DNA of 64,000 nt, taken from the NCBI GenBank assembly GCA_963573385.1, contig CAUYLG010047074.1:1-64000 (forward strand), in the 5' to 3' direction. The position numbers and the translations under genes were made by a program. Position 1 is the stretch's first letter; every line of letters begins with the position of its first letter. Shown here one piece after another: positions 21,434 to 33,159 of the stretch. The notes beneath the pieces are model-generated. The model searched no databases, was not told the DNA's origin, and saw nothing but the letters and a program-made list of their open reading frames with translations. The DNA comes from Cacajao melanocephalus. Its lineage: Eukaryota; Chordata; Mammalia; Primates; Pitheciidae.

Positions 21434-23640
21434 GTTGTGTGTGATAAAATAAGAAATTTGATTACAGGAGAATGGATACAATATTCATCTTAGACAATGA
21501 GGGAAGGATCTGACCAGGGGAACAAAGGAGAATTCTGCATAACTATGCTAATAAAGCTGCCAAAGAATAAGTGAAATTTTGAGCAGAGGCTACTTCACAT
21601 CTTTAACTTGCAACTTCTACTAACATCATCTGTGCATAATATCGTCTGTCTTTATGCATCCTCCTACCCCTCACACTCCACTCCTCTCTTGCATTGTTTT
21701 CTGAAAGTTCATCTTTTTACCCAGTACTGGTGAATATCAATATTGAAAGGGAAGGACTAGAACAATGTAATAAACCATTTCCATGAATGTGAAACTACAA
21801 TTAACAAATCATAGTTTAATGCTTAATCTCTGAAAGCAGTTAAATGTTAGCCATCCCCATAGATTTTCATTAATATTTCTGCAGAATTTCAATATAAAGC
21901 AATCACCCTATTTCATATGGACAATCCGCATTTCGAATGAGCCTAAAGATTTGAAGCTTCTGAGTAGAGTTTAATACACATTCTCCTTATCTGAAAATAC
22001 TGTTAGAAATGTTATTTGGATTATAAGCAGAGCTTTCATTTGTGGAGCCCATAGCAGTCTGTGCCATAAATATGCACATATCTTTGCCTCAGCAAGACTT
22101 TTCTAAGTACATTTTATGGTACTTTTTATATGCATTGGATTTGATTTGTTTTAGGGCATAATATAAATTCTCTGCTGTGATACATGATAAAGAAAACAGT
22201 TTTTAAGAAACCTGTGTTGGTTATGAGGCTATATGCATCATCGAACCTCATGATTTATTAACTGCCTAAATAATCCCTTATCATTATTGTTTGTTTTTAT
22301 ACATAACCACTCATCAGGTACTCAGCACTCTATCTACCTTTCTCTGCAGTGTCTCAGAGTCCATGCATTTGCCCTCAGTTACTTTTGTGAATTCTTCTGG
22401 AAGATAATGATAGCATTTCAAATTCCATACCACTAGCCACATTCCACACCACAGAATATAAATGTGTATGAGGTGGTAGTTTCATTATCTTAGGGTCAGT
22501 AGAATTTCAAGAGCTTTAAAATTACCTCTATCAATGATGCAAGTGTCAGCTTACTTTTAATAAATCTTTAGAAACAGCCACAAGTTACTTCTAGAACATC
22601 CTCCTATTTCCAGAAATACATCATTCAGCTGCCAAATCTACTACTATCAGTGTCTTGCTAAAGAATTTCCACTATTAAATCCAATGCTACACTTTTGGTA
22701 TATGCAACTGCTTTCTGATGACTTAAAATATTATTAACCCAAAGTTTCCCCAGAATCAATCCACATTTATTCTACTAATACAAAAACAGATAAAGAGAAT
22801 ATAGTACAAGCAAAACAGAAGAAAGAATATACAAATGCATCTGTCATAAACAATATACATATGAGATGGTACAATTTCAGTGCCTGTTGTTAGAATCCCA
22901 TTACTAAATGTGTGCACAATTAAAAACCAGGCATTTGGCAAGGTGACATTTTTAGAGTAAATTGGAGTTGACAAGTAGGGGATTCAGCCAACCAGTGAGT
23001 ATAATGTAAAATTTCTCATAATATGTGGCCAAATTCAGATGTTTCCTTTTTAATTTCCAATAAACTTGACCATATGTTCCACTTGCAAAAAAGCTAAATT
23101 ATGAGGATTTGCTTTTGCTTCTCTTTTTTTCTGTAAACTACTACCATTCTTTAAAAATCGATGACTTTCTCTTACAACGAACTATGCATCATTCTCAAAA
23201 GATAATGTGATATTTAAAAGACAAAATAGTTTCTTTGTGTATTAGAAGGCAAACAGCTTTTCAAAAAGTCATAAGCACCACAGGATACCCATCTCATCCT
23301 ATAAATATCTATCATGTGACCTCGTTCAATTGCATAGCACTTTATATAAAGTTTGTCCTAATATTCTTATTCCAAAAACAGAACTCAGCGTGGGAGTTAT
23401 ATTTAAAGGAAAGGTGATGTGAATGAAGTTTGCTTAAACTTGAGAATTTTTCTAACAGAAATGTATATGTACCATAATACTAATTTGCTATTAAATATTA
23501 AAATATTTAAGCTCATTAATAATTTGAATTCTGATTTTTCTCATAGCATGGGATTTAAAAATATCATTAATTTAGACAAAAAGAATATTAATGAGTTTGG
23601 AAACAAAAATATCAAAATGTAAATAAATATAATAAAATAT
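21434..23640. other. Unassigned AT-rich sequence
   Basis: No repeat or exon recognised in about 2.2 kb. Short frames (22756-22974 minus, 23235-23622 plus) show no known domain. Confidence 0.45.
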
Positions 23641-23784
23641 TTATTAGCTATACAGCTGATACTGGCAATGTGACCCAGATGTGCACTGGCAATGAGCTCA
23701 TAATACTGAAACTCAGTGTTGAACCATCATATCTACCCAATCACAGGTAGCACTAGACAACCACGGGCTTTCCTGTGTTAGTTC

Positions 23785-23930
23785 GCAGCACTATATAACT
23801 TCAGCCTGAAGCAACAGACCAGAAAACTTAAATCCTAGAGAAACCTGGATTACAAAATCAAAGAAAATCAGACATGGCTGAGCTGCAAACCTCCAGGAAC
23901 CTGACTACAACTCCCCAGACAGAATGAACA
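23785..23930 (+). promoter_or_regulatory. TATA-like box with short downstream frame
   Basis: actatataactt (about 23790-23801) lies in a moderately GC-balanced stretch. About 75 bases downstream is an ATG in good context (G at -3, G at +4; 23874) that opens 17 codons before a stop (23925-23927). This could be a decayed LTR promoter, an unknown first exon or chance. I do not recognise the sequence. Confidence 0.25.
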
Positions 23931-24059
23931 AAGGGATGGAGAGAGTCCAGAAGTGTAACATTAATGAATGCCCCTTCAAATAGAAGGAAACATCAAGAGT
24001 GAGGACTAAGTGACCCTACTACCCCCCTAAAAGTGGTTTTTAATAGGCAAGTTATAAAC

Positions 24060-25310
24060 ATTTACTTTTATAATATTTTGAGTTCTGATTTGTTTAATGT
24101 ATTTTGCATCATATTTTGTGGCTTTTATTTGCTATGTCTTTATTTTGATTCTTCAGTCATCCTCTTTTAGCTGAATTGGTCAAGTTTTTTTGTCATTTCT
24201 CTTATACTCTTGGATGGAAATTATAAACCTCATATTTATATTTTAGTGGCACCTATTAATATTTAAATGTATATTTTCTAAAATTGCCTAATCTGCATAT
24301 TATCTGTAGCCTCCTCTCAAACTATGTAAGGATTTATCAGGCATCTTACTAGATGCCCCTTAAAATTCCCTTTTCATTTATTTTCATCTAAATTTTGAAA
24401 TGTATCCTAAAATTAATGTTAATATCATTCCCATTATTAATTTTATTAAACACACTTTAATTAGTTAATCGGAATCAATTATTTATGGTAAAAGCTTACT
24501 TTGATTTACCATCATTTTTTATTGATCTTTTTTACATACGCACTCTCTTTTTTTCCTTCTACTTCCTATTCCTTTTTTATTTTATTTCTGTCCAGCTAAA
24601 GGACGTATGTTTGACATTGAGTTCTGGGAACTATAAAGTGTATAAATTATTATGATTCTAAATCTAATCTTTATTTTATCCTTATAATTTGGTTACATAT
24701 GATTTTTTTAAGAACCTTTTCAGCAGGCTTAAGGTAATTTCCAAGTTTCTTCTGTTAACTGTAGTGGCTAAGGCTGTGTCTCCTAGTAATTCATTCTTTG
24801 TAGATATTCATGCATTTCTCTATTACTTTTAGGATTTTCCTCTTATCCTTTATTTATTTTTTCCATTGTGATTTGAATTTACACATATCATTATTACTAG
24901 CACAAGGTGGAACTATTTAATCTGATAGCTCATTCCTTATTTCTGGAAATGTATCAGCATTAATCACTTTAATATTGTCTCTCATCCAATCTTTCTCTGT
25001 AGTTCTTCTGAAACAAATGCTACTAGAATACTGGGGCTTCATATTTCATCTTAAATGAACAGCTCTTTTTTCACATTGTGATTTTCTAAAAAAATCTGAC
25101 TCGGATATATTTCATTATTTCTCCTTTTTCATCTCTTCTAGTTTATAGTTCTCTCTATAACAGTGCCTAGTGAAATATTTAACTAATCATCAGGGGATTT
25201 TTCCATAGTGATTAACTTTGTTATTTTTAATTTTTGTCATGTTCTCTTAGCTCTCTTTTTCAGTTCTTTAGTAACCTTGTTTACAAAATTCATTCCTGTG
25301 GCATTGATCA
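24060..25310 (-). mobile_element. Probable ancient L1M-type sequence, antisense
   Basis: T-rich on the plus strand, with phrases resembling the antisense of old L1M/HAL1 5' regions, for example 'agtggctaaggctgtgtctc', 'ttatttctggaaatgtatc' and 'agctctctttttcagttctt'. Very diverged. The class call is tentative and the ends are not resolved. Confidence 0.45.
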
Positions 25311-25977
25311 TGTCAGGTCTCTTCACACCAGGGGACCAACTGTGACATTGATCACATTGGGATCACCACCTGAGATGTTGATCATCACCTGCAGGAGTCT
25401 GTCCTGCAAACTCTGACTCTGCGATGGATGAATAAAATACACTCACACACTGAATACAGTGAATGAATGGGCTAGAGAGGTCATCAGCTGCTCTCAGAAG
25501 GCAATTGCAGCTACCCAACCCCTTTCTAGTAGTTCCTTGGCACCTTTCTTTAGTATAGATTTAATAACAGAGGTTTTAAGTCAACACACTTGTGGATAAT
25601 TAACATCATTAAAAGAGTCGTTTTATGAATGAAGAAAGCTTTGGTTCCAGGACCAAGAACAAACACCATTAATGGGTAATCCCCCTTCAACCTTCCCCTG
25701 AGAAGGCCATCCTCACAAAGTTTATATGAGTATACGAGTAGTTAGAGACAAAGGAATGTGGGATAAACACACTTAACTGGGGAAACTTCTATTATCCCTA
25801 ATCTTCACCCTATGACCTAATGCTCTACGGTAAGAACTGGCTACCATCAGCCTCTTCCATTATAACAAGTTTATGAAGACCTTTTGGCCTTCCAAAAGGT
25901 TTGAGACTATAATCTTATAACTTTCCCTAATATTTCCCTTAATATTGTGCCAACCACTCTGAGTGAATCTCAAGACA
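25311..25977 (+). mobile_element. MER21-like ERV LTR, sense copy
   Basis: It starts with TG ('tgtcaggtctcttcacacca'). It contains 'atcacctgcaggagtctg', 'cacttgtggataattaaca', 'aaggccatcctcaca' and 'ccttccaaaaggtttgaga', and ends near 'tctcaagaca'. A homologous copy in the opposite orientation lies at 63253-63853. The family name (MER21, ERVL class) is from memory; the homology between the two is directly visible. Confidence 0.7.
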
Positions 25978-26394
25978 TTCTATCATTTATTCCTGGAATA
26001 TTTAAACACATTTTAAAGGTCCTGTTGAAGATGAGAATCCTGTAGATTGTTTTCTGTGTAGGTTATCTGTCATGGCATTGGCCTTCCTCATGTATTTTAT
26101 AATTATTGTCCAGGGCTTATTTTATATAAAATGTTCCCAGTTATTGTTCAAATTACCTGTGAGTTAGTATTTCTGTCCTGGGTTGGGACTTATACTACAG
26201 TGTAATGTGCTGTTTTGAAGTCTACGATTTACAAACTTGGAAATAGGCATGTTAATGTAAATGTGGGCTTTCAGCATGGTTAGATATCAATGATATTTTA
26301 TATATAGATAATAGGTATAATATCCAGATCTGGATACAAAACGAGGGGGCACTTTTCCTACAAGCTTAAAAAATTACATAATTGATGCAATATG
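25978..26394. other. Unassigned; possibly continuing old L1
   Basis: Possibly the other side of the L1M-like sequence interrupted by the LTR. Not resolved. Confidence 0.35.
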
Positions 26395-26905
26395 GGATGG
26401 GCACAGTAATGCACAGTAATGCATTAAATGCACATTACGAAGTGAAAGAAGCCAATCTGAAAAGGCTACATACTGTTTGATTTCAATTATATAACATTCT
26501 GGGAAGGGCAAAACTGTGGAGACCGTAAAAAGATCAATGGTTGCCAGGGATTGCAGGTGTGATGAGAGGAGGGGCAGGAAAGTGGGTGGAGCACAGAGGG
26601 TTTGTAAGGCAGTATTATGTGTAATACTATAATGGTGGATACATGTCATTATAAATTTGTCTATACCTGTAGAGTGTACAAAATCAAGAGTGACGTCTAA
26701 TGTTAATTATGAACTTTGGGTGATGATGATGTGTCAACGTAGCTTCAACAATGATAACAAATGAATTGCTCTGGTTGGGGGATGTTGATAATGTGAGACA
26801 CTATGCAAATGTGGAGGAAGGAAGTATCTGGGAACTCTGTACTTTCTGCTCATTTTTTCCTAGAACTTAAAAGGGCTCTCAAAAATTCTTTAAAAAAATA
26901 TAACT
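26395..26905 (+). mobile_element. L1M (L1MC/L1ME-like) 3' end
   Basis: Sense L1M 3' end: 'aagtgaaagaagccaatctg', 'aaaagatcaatggttgccag', 'aatggtggatacatgtca', 'gaactttgggtgatgatga' and 'tgggaactctgtactttctg', then an A-rich end at 26880-26900. A small direct repeat, gcacagtaat, occurs twice near 26401-26420. Confidence 0.85.
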
Positions 26906-26959
26906 ACTATTTCAAAAATCTGTATAACTAGTTGAAGAAAAGGCAAGAGTGAGTGAACT

Positions 26960-27345
26960 TGTGGCAAAAGATGCTGGTGCCCTGCCCAGAGGGTGATGAC
27001 TTCTTGTACCACCTGCTGCTAATGGCTCATGCCTGCGGCCTTCTCTAAAGAATTACCCTTCTCTGTAGAATTGTGTCAGTTGACCAGGAAATTCCTTGGA
27101 TTTATGCCCCTTCCCCAGCTCAGGGAGCCAGAATGCATAGTATTCTGTTGCAGTACAAAGGCTCTCACCTGTCTCAAAACAGGAAAGATTTTTGGTGTAA
27201 TTTACATTTCAGAGCTCTATATGGGACCAATAAGCATCATCTGAAGCCACTTCTTGCTCAGCTTCTCCCGTATCCATACCCTGCTTCTGTCATTGGCTTA
27301 GAAATTTCCTTCAGAGAGATCTTAATAAATCACTTGCACTAGGAA
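26960..27345 (+). mobile_element. Possible ERVL-type LTR fragment
   Basis: The block ends with 'cttaataaatcacttgcact' followed by 'aggaaaccctctttcaga', resembling the polyadenylation region (AATAAATCACTTGCAC) of some ERVL LTRs such as LTR16/LTR33. Two overlapping frames of 71 and 89 codons (27029-27342) carry no known domain. Confidence 0.4.
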
Positions 27346-27455
27346 ACCCTCTTTCAGACTCTGCCTCTAGATGATCGGAACTAAAAGAGCAAATTTATAA
27401 TAGCTGACTGAAAGGAATTTCAAAAAAACTCCAAAGACGTAAATAAAAATATCAC

Positions 27456-27579
27456 TTATTTTCTGTTCAACTTAAGTTGAACAGCCTCCCAAAGTGCTGG
27501 GATTACAGGTGTGAGCCACCATGCCCAGCCTATACTATGCATTTTAAATATCTAAAAACTTAAGTTGAACAGAAAATAA
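27456..27579. repeat. Split palindrome with a 72-bp templated insertion
   Basis: The arms 27456-27476 and 27559-27579 are exact 21-base reverse complements. Between 16-base direct repeats, aacttaagttgaacag (27469-27484 and 27557-27572), lies a 72-base insert (27485-27556). The insert is a displaced copy of the Alu end plus flank at 28413-28484. Over 74 aligned bases I count five mismatches. Removing the insert and one direct repeat leaves a 36-base perfect palindrome. Confidence 0.95.
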
Positions 27580-28137
27580 TTAATTGGAATGAGAAAAGAT
27601 AATAAATGAACCAGAGTAGTATATGTTGAAAAAATTTGCCATATATTTTACAGATACATTACTAATATATACTATTTACAAAGTTAGAAGAAATGAGACT
27701 CTCTTGCAGTTTTGTAAGAATGTTAATTAGCAAGATTCTTGAAACAATTAGGAAAGGTATTAATGTGTAAAGAAAAATCTATTAAATAAAACCTAGACCT
27801 ATAGTAATATAGAAATTTCACACAGAGATATTTTCATGAATGCACAATTATGTATTCAAAGATCCATACTCTGTTTGTAATAGAAAAATCAATATAAATA
27901 AATAAAAATAAAATACATAAACAACTTAAATTTCAAAGAAAAATAAATTGGGTGAATTAATTGGGTGACTTGCATGAATTCGAATATTCATATATTTAGA
28001 AAGAATGAAATAAATCTAAATTTCCTGACATTAACTTTGCATAAAAACGTATTAGTAATAAAAAATTGCACAGCACATATATATGTATATATGATTTATA
28101 TTTTACTTATCTAAATATTACACTATGCATTTTATTC
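27580..28137. other. Unassigned AT-rich sequence
   Basis: Very AT-rich, no repeat recognised. It includes the left target duplication of the following Alu (actatgcatttta, about 28122-28134). Confidence 0.45.
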
Positions 28138-28459
28138 TTTAATTTTTAATTTTATTTATTACTATTATTATTTTCGAGACAGGGTCTTGCTCTGTCACCC
28201 AGGCTGGAGTGCAGTGGCACTGATCTCAGATCACTGCAACTTCTGCCTCACAAATTCAAGCAATTCTCCTGTCTCAACCTCCTGAGTAGCTGGGACTACA
28301 GGTATATGCCACCACGCCCAGCTAATTTTTGTATTTTTAGTAAAGATAGGGTTTCACTACATGGTCGGTCTGGCCTCGAACTCCTGATCTCAGGTGATCC
28401 ATATGCCTCGGGCCTCCCAAAGTGCTTGTATTACAGGTGTGAGCCAACATGCCCGGCCT
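28138..28459 (-). repeat. AluS-like SINE, antisense (donor of the 27485 copy)
   Basis: T-rich tail, then 'gagacagggtcttgctctgt' to 'gtgagccaacatgcccggcc'. 'actcctgatctcaggtgatc' is AluS-like. The target duplication actatgcatttta is on both sides (about 28122-28134 and 28461-28473). Its 5' end and adjoining unique flank, through 'tatctaaaa' at 28485, are duplicated 928 bp to the left. Confidence 0.95.
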
Positions 28460-28485
28460 ATACTATGCATTTTAAGTATCTAAAA

Positions 28486-30500
28486 GGATATACGCCAAAC
28501 TGCTAGAAGTGGTTATCTCTATGGGCATGGATCGAAGACAGTAAACTTTTAATTATTTTAAGAAAAATTTTCTATGTTAATTCATTTGCTTGGAGTTTGA
28601 GAAGTAATTAAAACTTAAGTTTTTGACTATCACAACAGTGCTTTTTCTAATACACTATCAGTCACATACTGTTTTGATTCATAGAGTATAAGGGCTAAGC
28701 ATGTATATACATTATAAAGGATATGATAGAATATATATTATATATTTATATTTTATATGTAATCTCCATACAAATACAAAATAAAGAATATATGTATCAT
28801 TACTAAATGTATAACATGTCATTATTATAATATGAAAAAGCACATTCATTATTGTAGTTATTTATTGGCCTCTGAAATAAGATATTCTGTAATTTTGGCA
28901 ATTCATATCTGTTAGATTTATATTCCATTTCTATAACCAAACCTTGTTATTTTATCTTATATTAATACAAATGAACTATCGATGTTTGCTGCTAGTGTAC
29001 ATGGACAAAAATTGTCAAAATTGTGGAGCTGAACATTGTTGACACTCAGGTATTCACAGAACCTTATCAGTGTAATGATTGAATCACTCTGAATATTTCC
29101 AAAGATAAATATGCCAGGTTGAAAGCATTCCATAGGTGAAAGAAGTCAGATAAGAAAAATAGTTCCATTCGAAAAGACATGGTAACTATTAAAGCATCTA
29201 GATTACCAAAGAATCTCTAAATGGTCAAATGTTACACAATTAAGAATAAATTTTTTTGTCTGCAGCTGAGGGGAAGAGGGTTTTAAATTATGACATCTAG
29301 TATTATTTTACAATGTAAAAGGCATAATCTTTTTAGCTGCTGGCTATGTGGTTAATTTTTTTTAAGTAACAAAAACACTTATGTTTTTGCCTGTGTTTTA
29401 ATTTTATAGTATATTTTTTCCTTTTCTGCTAAAACAGATTAAACAAGATTATATTTGTTAAGGAAACAGTACTTTCTCTTTGTCTTTTCAGTAAACATAA
29501 TTTAAAACTTCCATAGTCAGAATAAATTGGCCTGGTTGCCATTTGACTCATTGTCCTGGAAAATGAGCAGTCTCTGCTTCTGAGTTTTAGCAGCTGTGGC
29601 TACAGCATAGCCAGGCTTCCAGAATATTTATGCTGGCCGAAAGATTCCATGTGGATGAAAAAGAATGAGGAGAGTCTTGTTAGAAAACCTGGTAAAGACC
29701 TCTTATGATCTTTCCTAGGATGTGGTGTCCCCAATTAATCTGTTGATTTGCTTCTTGGCATTGAGGAATTGGAGATCTCAGTGTAATCCCCTTGGCTCTA
29801 TTAGGAAAATCTAATCACTTTCTTGATGTGGTTTCTTGGGCACTGAATGTCCGTTTTCTGGGCTGGCTGAACCTGATGAATATTCTGGCTGTTCCCCACT
29901 CTACCTTCATTGGGTTTTCCTGACTAATTTGTATCTTCATATTGTATATATTGTATAAGAAAGAAATCATACTGTCATTTGGATGCCTTTCTATGTAAAT
30001 ATAAATTTCTTTGTTATCTGGATTTAGGCCAACCATACTAGCCACTGGGTTATTTTGAATGTGAAAAGTAGTCACATGGCATGCAGAATTTTCTGTAAAA
30101 TAATCTATCTTTTTCCAAATATAGGTAGGTTTGCCCTGCTATAATGTTCATTTGCATAGATTTTCTATAGGAGACTACTTTAATCATATTTATTCTGGGC
30201 TGTATTTGACAAGTACAGTACAAGATATAAACCAAGTGTGTTAGGGAAACTTGAAATGGTATACATAAAATTTTACACCTAGCACAGTTTTTGCATCTTC
30301 ACAGATCATGTCCATCAACCTAACTGCTACAGAAACAGTGGTCTGATTATACATGTATGTCAGCAGCAAAAGAGTAAACTCCTGCTCTCCTATTGAGCAG
30401 GAAAAGAGCTTTATATGTCTGCTTGAGGGGTTTTGAGGCAGTTTTCACTCCAAATTGGCACTTGAGTTTAAAGGTTTTAGGATTTCAAAGATATTACTGT
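28486..30500. other. Unassigned AT-rich sequence
   Basis: No repeat or exon recognised in 2 kb. 28700-28800 is nearly pure A/T. From 29500 the composition becomes less AT-rich and no decayed repeat is visible. An 86-codon antisense frame (29815-30075) has no known domain. Confidence 0.4.
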
Positions 30501-30830
30501 AAGGGTAAGTTTATGGGTTGGGCACGGGGCACTTCCCTGAGTGAATTATCGTTGATTGCCTAACCTTGCGATGTGACTGGGGGAGCCTGGCTGGAGTGCT
30601 GTAATTCTCATGCTCGACAGGAGGCTCGGTGTTATCAAAATCCCAATGGTACTCAACTGAATTGATGAAATGACCAGGAAGGCCTAATTAAAGCTGTTCA
30701 GCTCAAATGTATTGATGTATTACATCTATTACGGCTTGGTTCAATAGGTCCACCCTGTGGATGCTGCCACAGCCTGTAAAGCAAACTAAACAGATTGAAT
30801 AAATAATGCCGCAAGGAAGGGAGACAGCAA
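30501..30830. promoter_or_regulatory. Candidate conserved non-coding element
   Basis: A repeat-free block holding seven CpGs between 30525 and 30811 in an otherwise CpG-poor region. It has a homeodomain-type TAATTA core (30685-30690) inside ggcctaattaaagctg. No open frame of note. Sequence features alone cannot show conservation, so this is a hypothesis. Confidence 0.3.
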
Positions 30831-31539
30831 CAGAATCAAAGTAACTGCAAAATGCAACAGCATGATCTGTGAACTTTTAAAACATCTTATTATTCACCAT
30901 AAATTATTTTCATTTGTATTATTTTTACATGTTGAAAAAATAAAATGTTGGGATTTATAATTATCTTTTAATCTGTTACTGGAAGTGATCAATTCTCCTT
31001 TAGTAAATATTGCAGGACAATGTGCATAAAATCACTGTGGTTTTGCTTGAATCTTTACAACTCATTGTTAGAACCTAGCTTTTTCTTTGCCTTCTGACTT
31101 TTGTGCAACTCTTTAAAACATAAAATCCACTATATTATTTTACTTTTTTTGCGCCAAGAGACTTGTTAACTTTTTTTTTCACCTTTGCTGAATTTGAATT
31201 GTGTCAAGGTCCATAATGTATATGCTCTCCTGGGCAATAACCCTGATTACGTTTATAGAGATTCTGTTTTATTCTAACATAGGGATTCTTCTAGATCTCA
31301 CCTATTCACATGTAACATTTAATATCATTTACATCATTGTGTTTGCACTGGGAGAGAGAACAGTATACTGTTACAGTAACAACTTGATGCTGAAACAAAG
31401 GGAGAATGAAATTCTTAAAAATACACAACCTAAAAATTTTCAAACTTTTCTTCCTTTATTCAATTAAATATTAAAATATTACAGGAGATGACGTCTTCCC
31501 GATTTATTTTCTGCAGCTGAACTCACACTGAACTTAAGA
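30831..31539. other. Unassigned AT-rich sequence
   Basis: No repeat recognised. An 88-codon frame at 31201-31467 is hydrophobic at its start but has no recognisable family. Confidence 0.4.
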
Positions 31540-31946
31540 TATGTTTTTCTTGACATCTCTACTTACATACTTAAAAGACATTTCAAACTTAATGTTTAAA
31601 AGTTAACTTCTAACTTCTTCCCCCTACTCTGGCTCCAAATTTGCTGCTTCTTCAGCTTCCCAATCTCAGCAAATGACAACTCTATTTTTCTCTTGCTTAG
31701 GTTTCACAATATTGGAGTTACCACTGAATATTCTCTTTCCTTCACACTCCTCATTCAAATGTACCAGTAACCCCTATTAGTTTTACCTTCTATATTCCAA
31801 GCCACTCCACTTCTCACCAGCTCTACTCCTACCATTCTGGTCCATGATTATCTTTTACTCAGAATGCTACAACTGCAGACATCCCTAAGTGCCTTCTATG
31901 ATTTTCCTCTTGTCTCTTTCTAGTTGGCTTCCTTTATTACTTTAAC
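31540..31946 (+). repeat. L2 LINE fragment
   Basis: 'ccaatctcagcaaatgacaac', read as L2 'CATCTCAGTAAATGGCAACT', is followed by 'attggagttaccactg', 'actcctcattcaaatgtacc' and 'cacttctcaccagctctact', the L2 ORF2 region in sense. It is interrupted by the Alu at 31947. Confidence 0.8.
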
Positions 31947-32254
31947 TTTTTTTTTCAAGAAGAGAGTCTCACTTTGTCACTCAGGCTAGAGTGCAGTGAT
32001 GCAATCTTGGCTCACTGCAACCTCTCTTCCTGGGTTCAAGCAATTCTTGTGCTTTCCTGCCTTAGCCTCCTGAGTAGCTGGGACTACAGATGCGCCCCAC
32101 CACTGTGGGCTAATTTTTTGTAATTTAGTAGAGACAGGGTTTCACCATGTTGCCCAGGCTGGTCTCAAACTCCTGAGCCAAACTCCTGAGGCAGTCCCCT
32201 CGCCTCAGCCTCCCAAAGTGCTGGGATTACAGGCATGAGCCACCATGCCTGGCC
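31947..32254 (-). repeat. AluS-like SINE with internal duplications
   Basis: Antisense Alu from a short T-run to 'caccatgcctggcc'. It carries a 13-bp tandem duplication of caaactcctgag(c) at 32166-32191 and a short insertion near 32050. Similar flanks, tactttaac (31938-31946) and tactttacc (32255-32263), are its probable target duplication inside L2. Confidence 0.93.
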
Positions 32255-32263
32255 CTACTTTAC

Positions 32264-32797
32264 CTCTTTTCTATGTCCTCTTTATGTTGGAAAGGATGAA
32301 AAGTTAGTAAGTGCATTTGCCAAACACCCTTTCAATTAGGTATTAGAGTAGCTTCCCTCAATTAGATGCACACAGTGAGATTTAGAAGAGTAAAAATAGG
32401 CATATGCCATGTTCTCTTTCCCTTGATTCATTTTTTAGAAAATAAGCAAAGCCATGAATACATGAGGTTTTCTGCAGTAAAATTCTAGTGTCCATTTTCC
32501 AGCCTCTTCCTTTATGAGAAACATCATAACAGTGCTGTACAGCAGTGGTTTTTTCTGGGCTTTTGATCCCTGAGTTACAGTTGTGGATGTGTTTGCCAAT
32601 TTTCTGTATGTCTGGAGAAAACTGCATTGGCAGGATTCTTGGAAGAAGGACTGGGATGTTTATTTCATTATATTGTCAGTGGAGGCCTCAGGAGGGCAGA
32701 TCTCCTGGTTGCTCATTTCTTTATTGTTCTGAATATTCCTTGTATGACCATTCTGGATGGTCTTAGATAGGGCAGTTTCTTTAACCTGCCCAGCAAT
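32264..32797. other. Unassigned sequence
   Basis: No repeat confidently recognised. Overlapping 81- and 73-codon frames on opposite strands (32382-32766) have no known domain. Confidence 0.4.
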
Positions 32798-32906
32798 TTT
32801 GTAAGCATCTACAGAGTTAGATGTACATATACATTATACACACAAATTTATTGCATTTACAAATACTTACCAATATATTGCATCTAACTCTGTAGATGCT
32901 TACAAA
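32798..32906. repeat. 26-bp perfect inverted repeat
   Basis: The arm 32798-32823 (tttgtaagcatctacagagt then tagatg) is the exact reverse complement of 32881-32906. The loop is 57 AT-rich bases. The arms contain no simple repeat and match no MITE ends known to me. Confidence 0.97.
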
Positions 32907-32969
32907 TATTTCTTTCTGAAGAAATATCCTTAACATACCTACAGTGGGATTTAACTCTTATTCTTCAAC

Positions 32970-33150
32970 TTTTATTCTTGTGACCTTGGGAAAGTTATCA
33001 TCACCTATAAAATGAAAATAATAGCATGCCTACATCATGTATGCCTACATCATAGGTTATTTTGAGGATTGATTAAAAAGTTTAGAAGTGTCTACCATGT
33101 TACTTGGTATATGGTAAGTGCTCCATAAATGTGAGCCTTTGTTATTTTGC
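32970..33150 (+). repeat. MIR SINE
   Basis: 'gtgaccttgggaaagttatc' followed by 'acctataaaatgaaaataat' and 'ggtaagtgctccataaatg' is sense MIR. It contains a small tandem duplication of atgcctacatcat near 33026-33053. Confidence 0.9.
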
Positions 33151-33159
33151 CTTTTTCAT

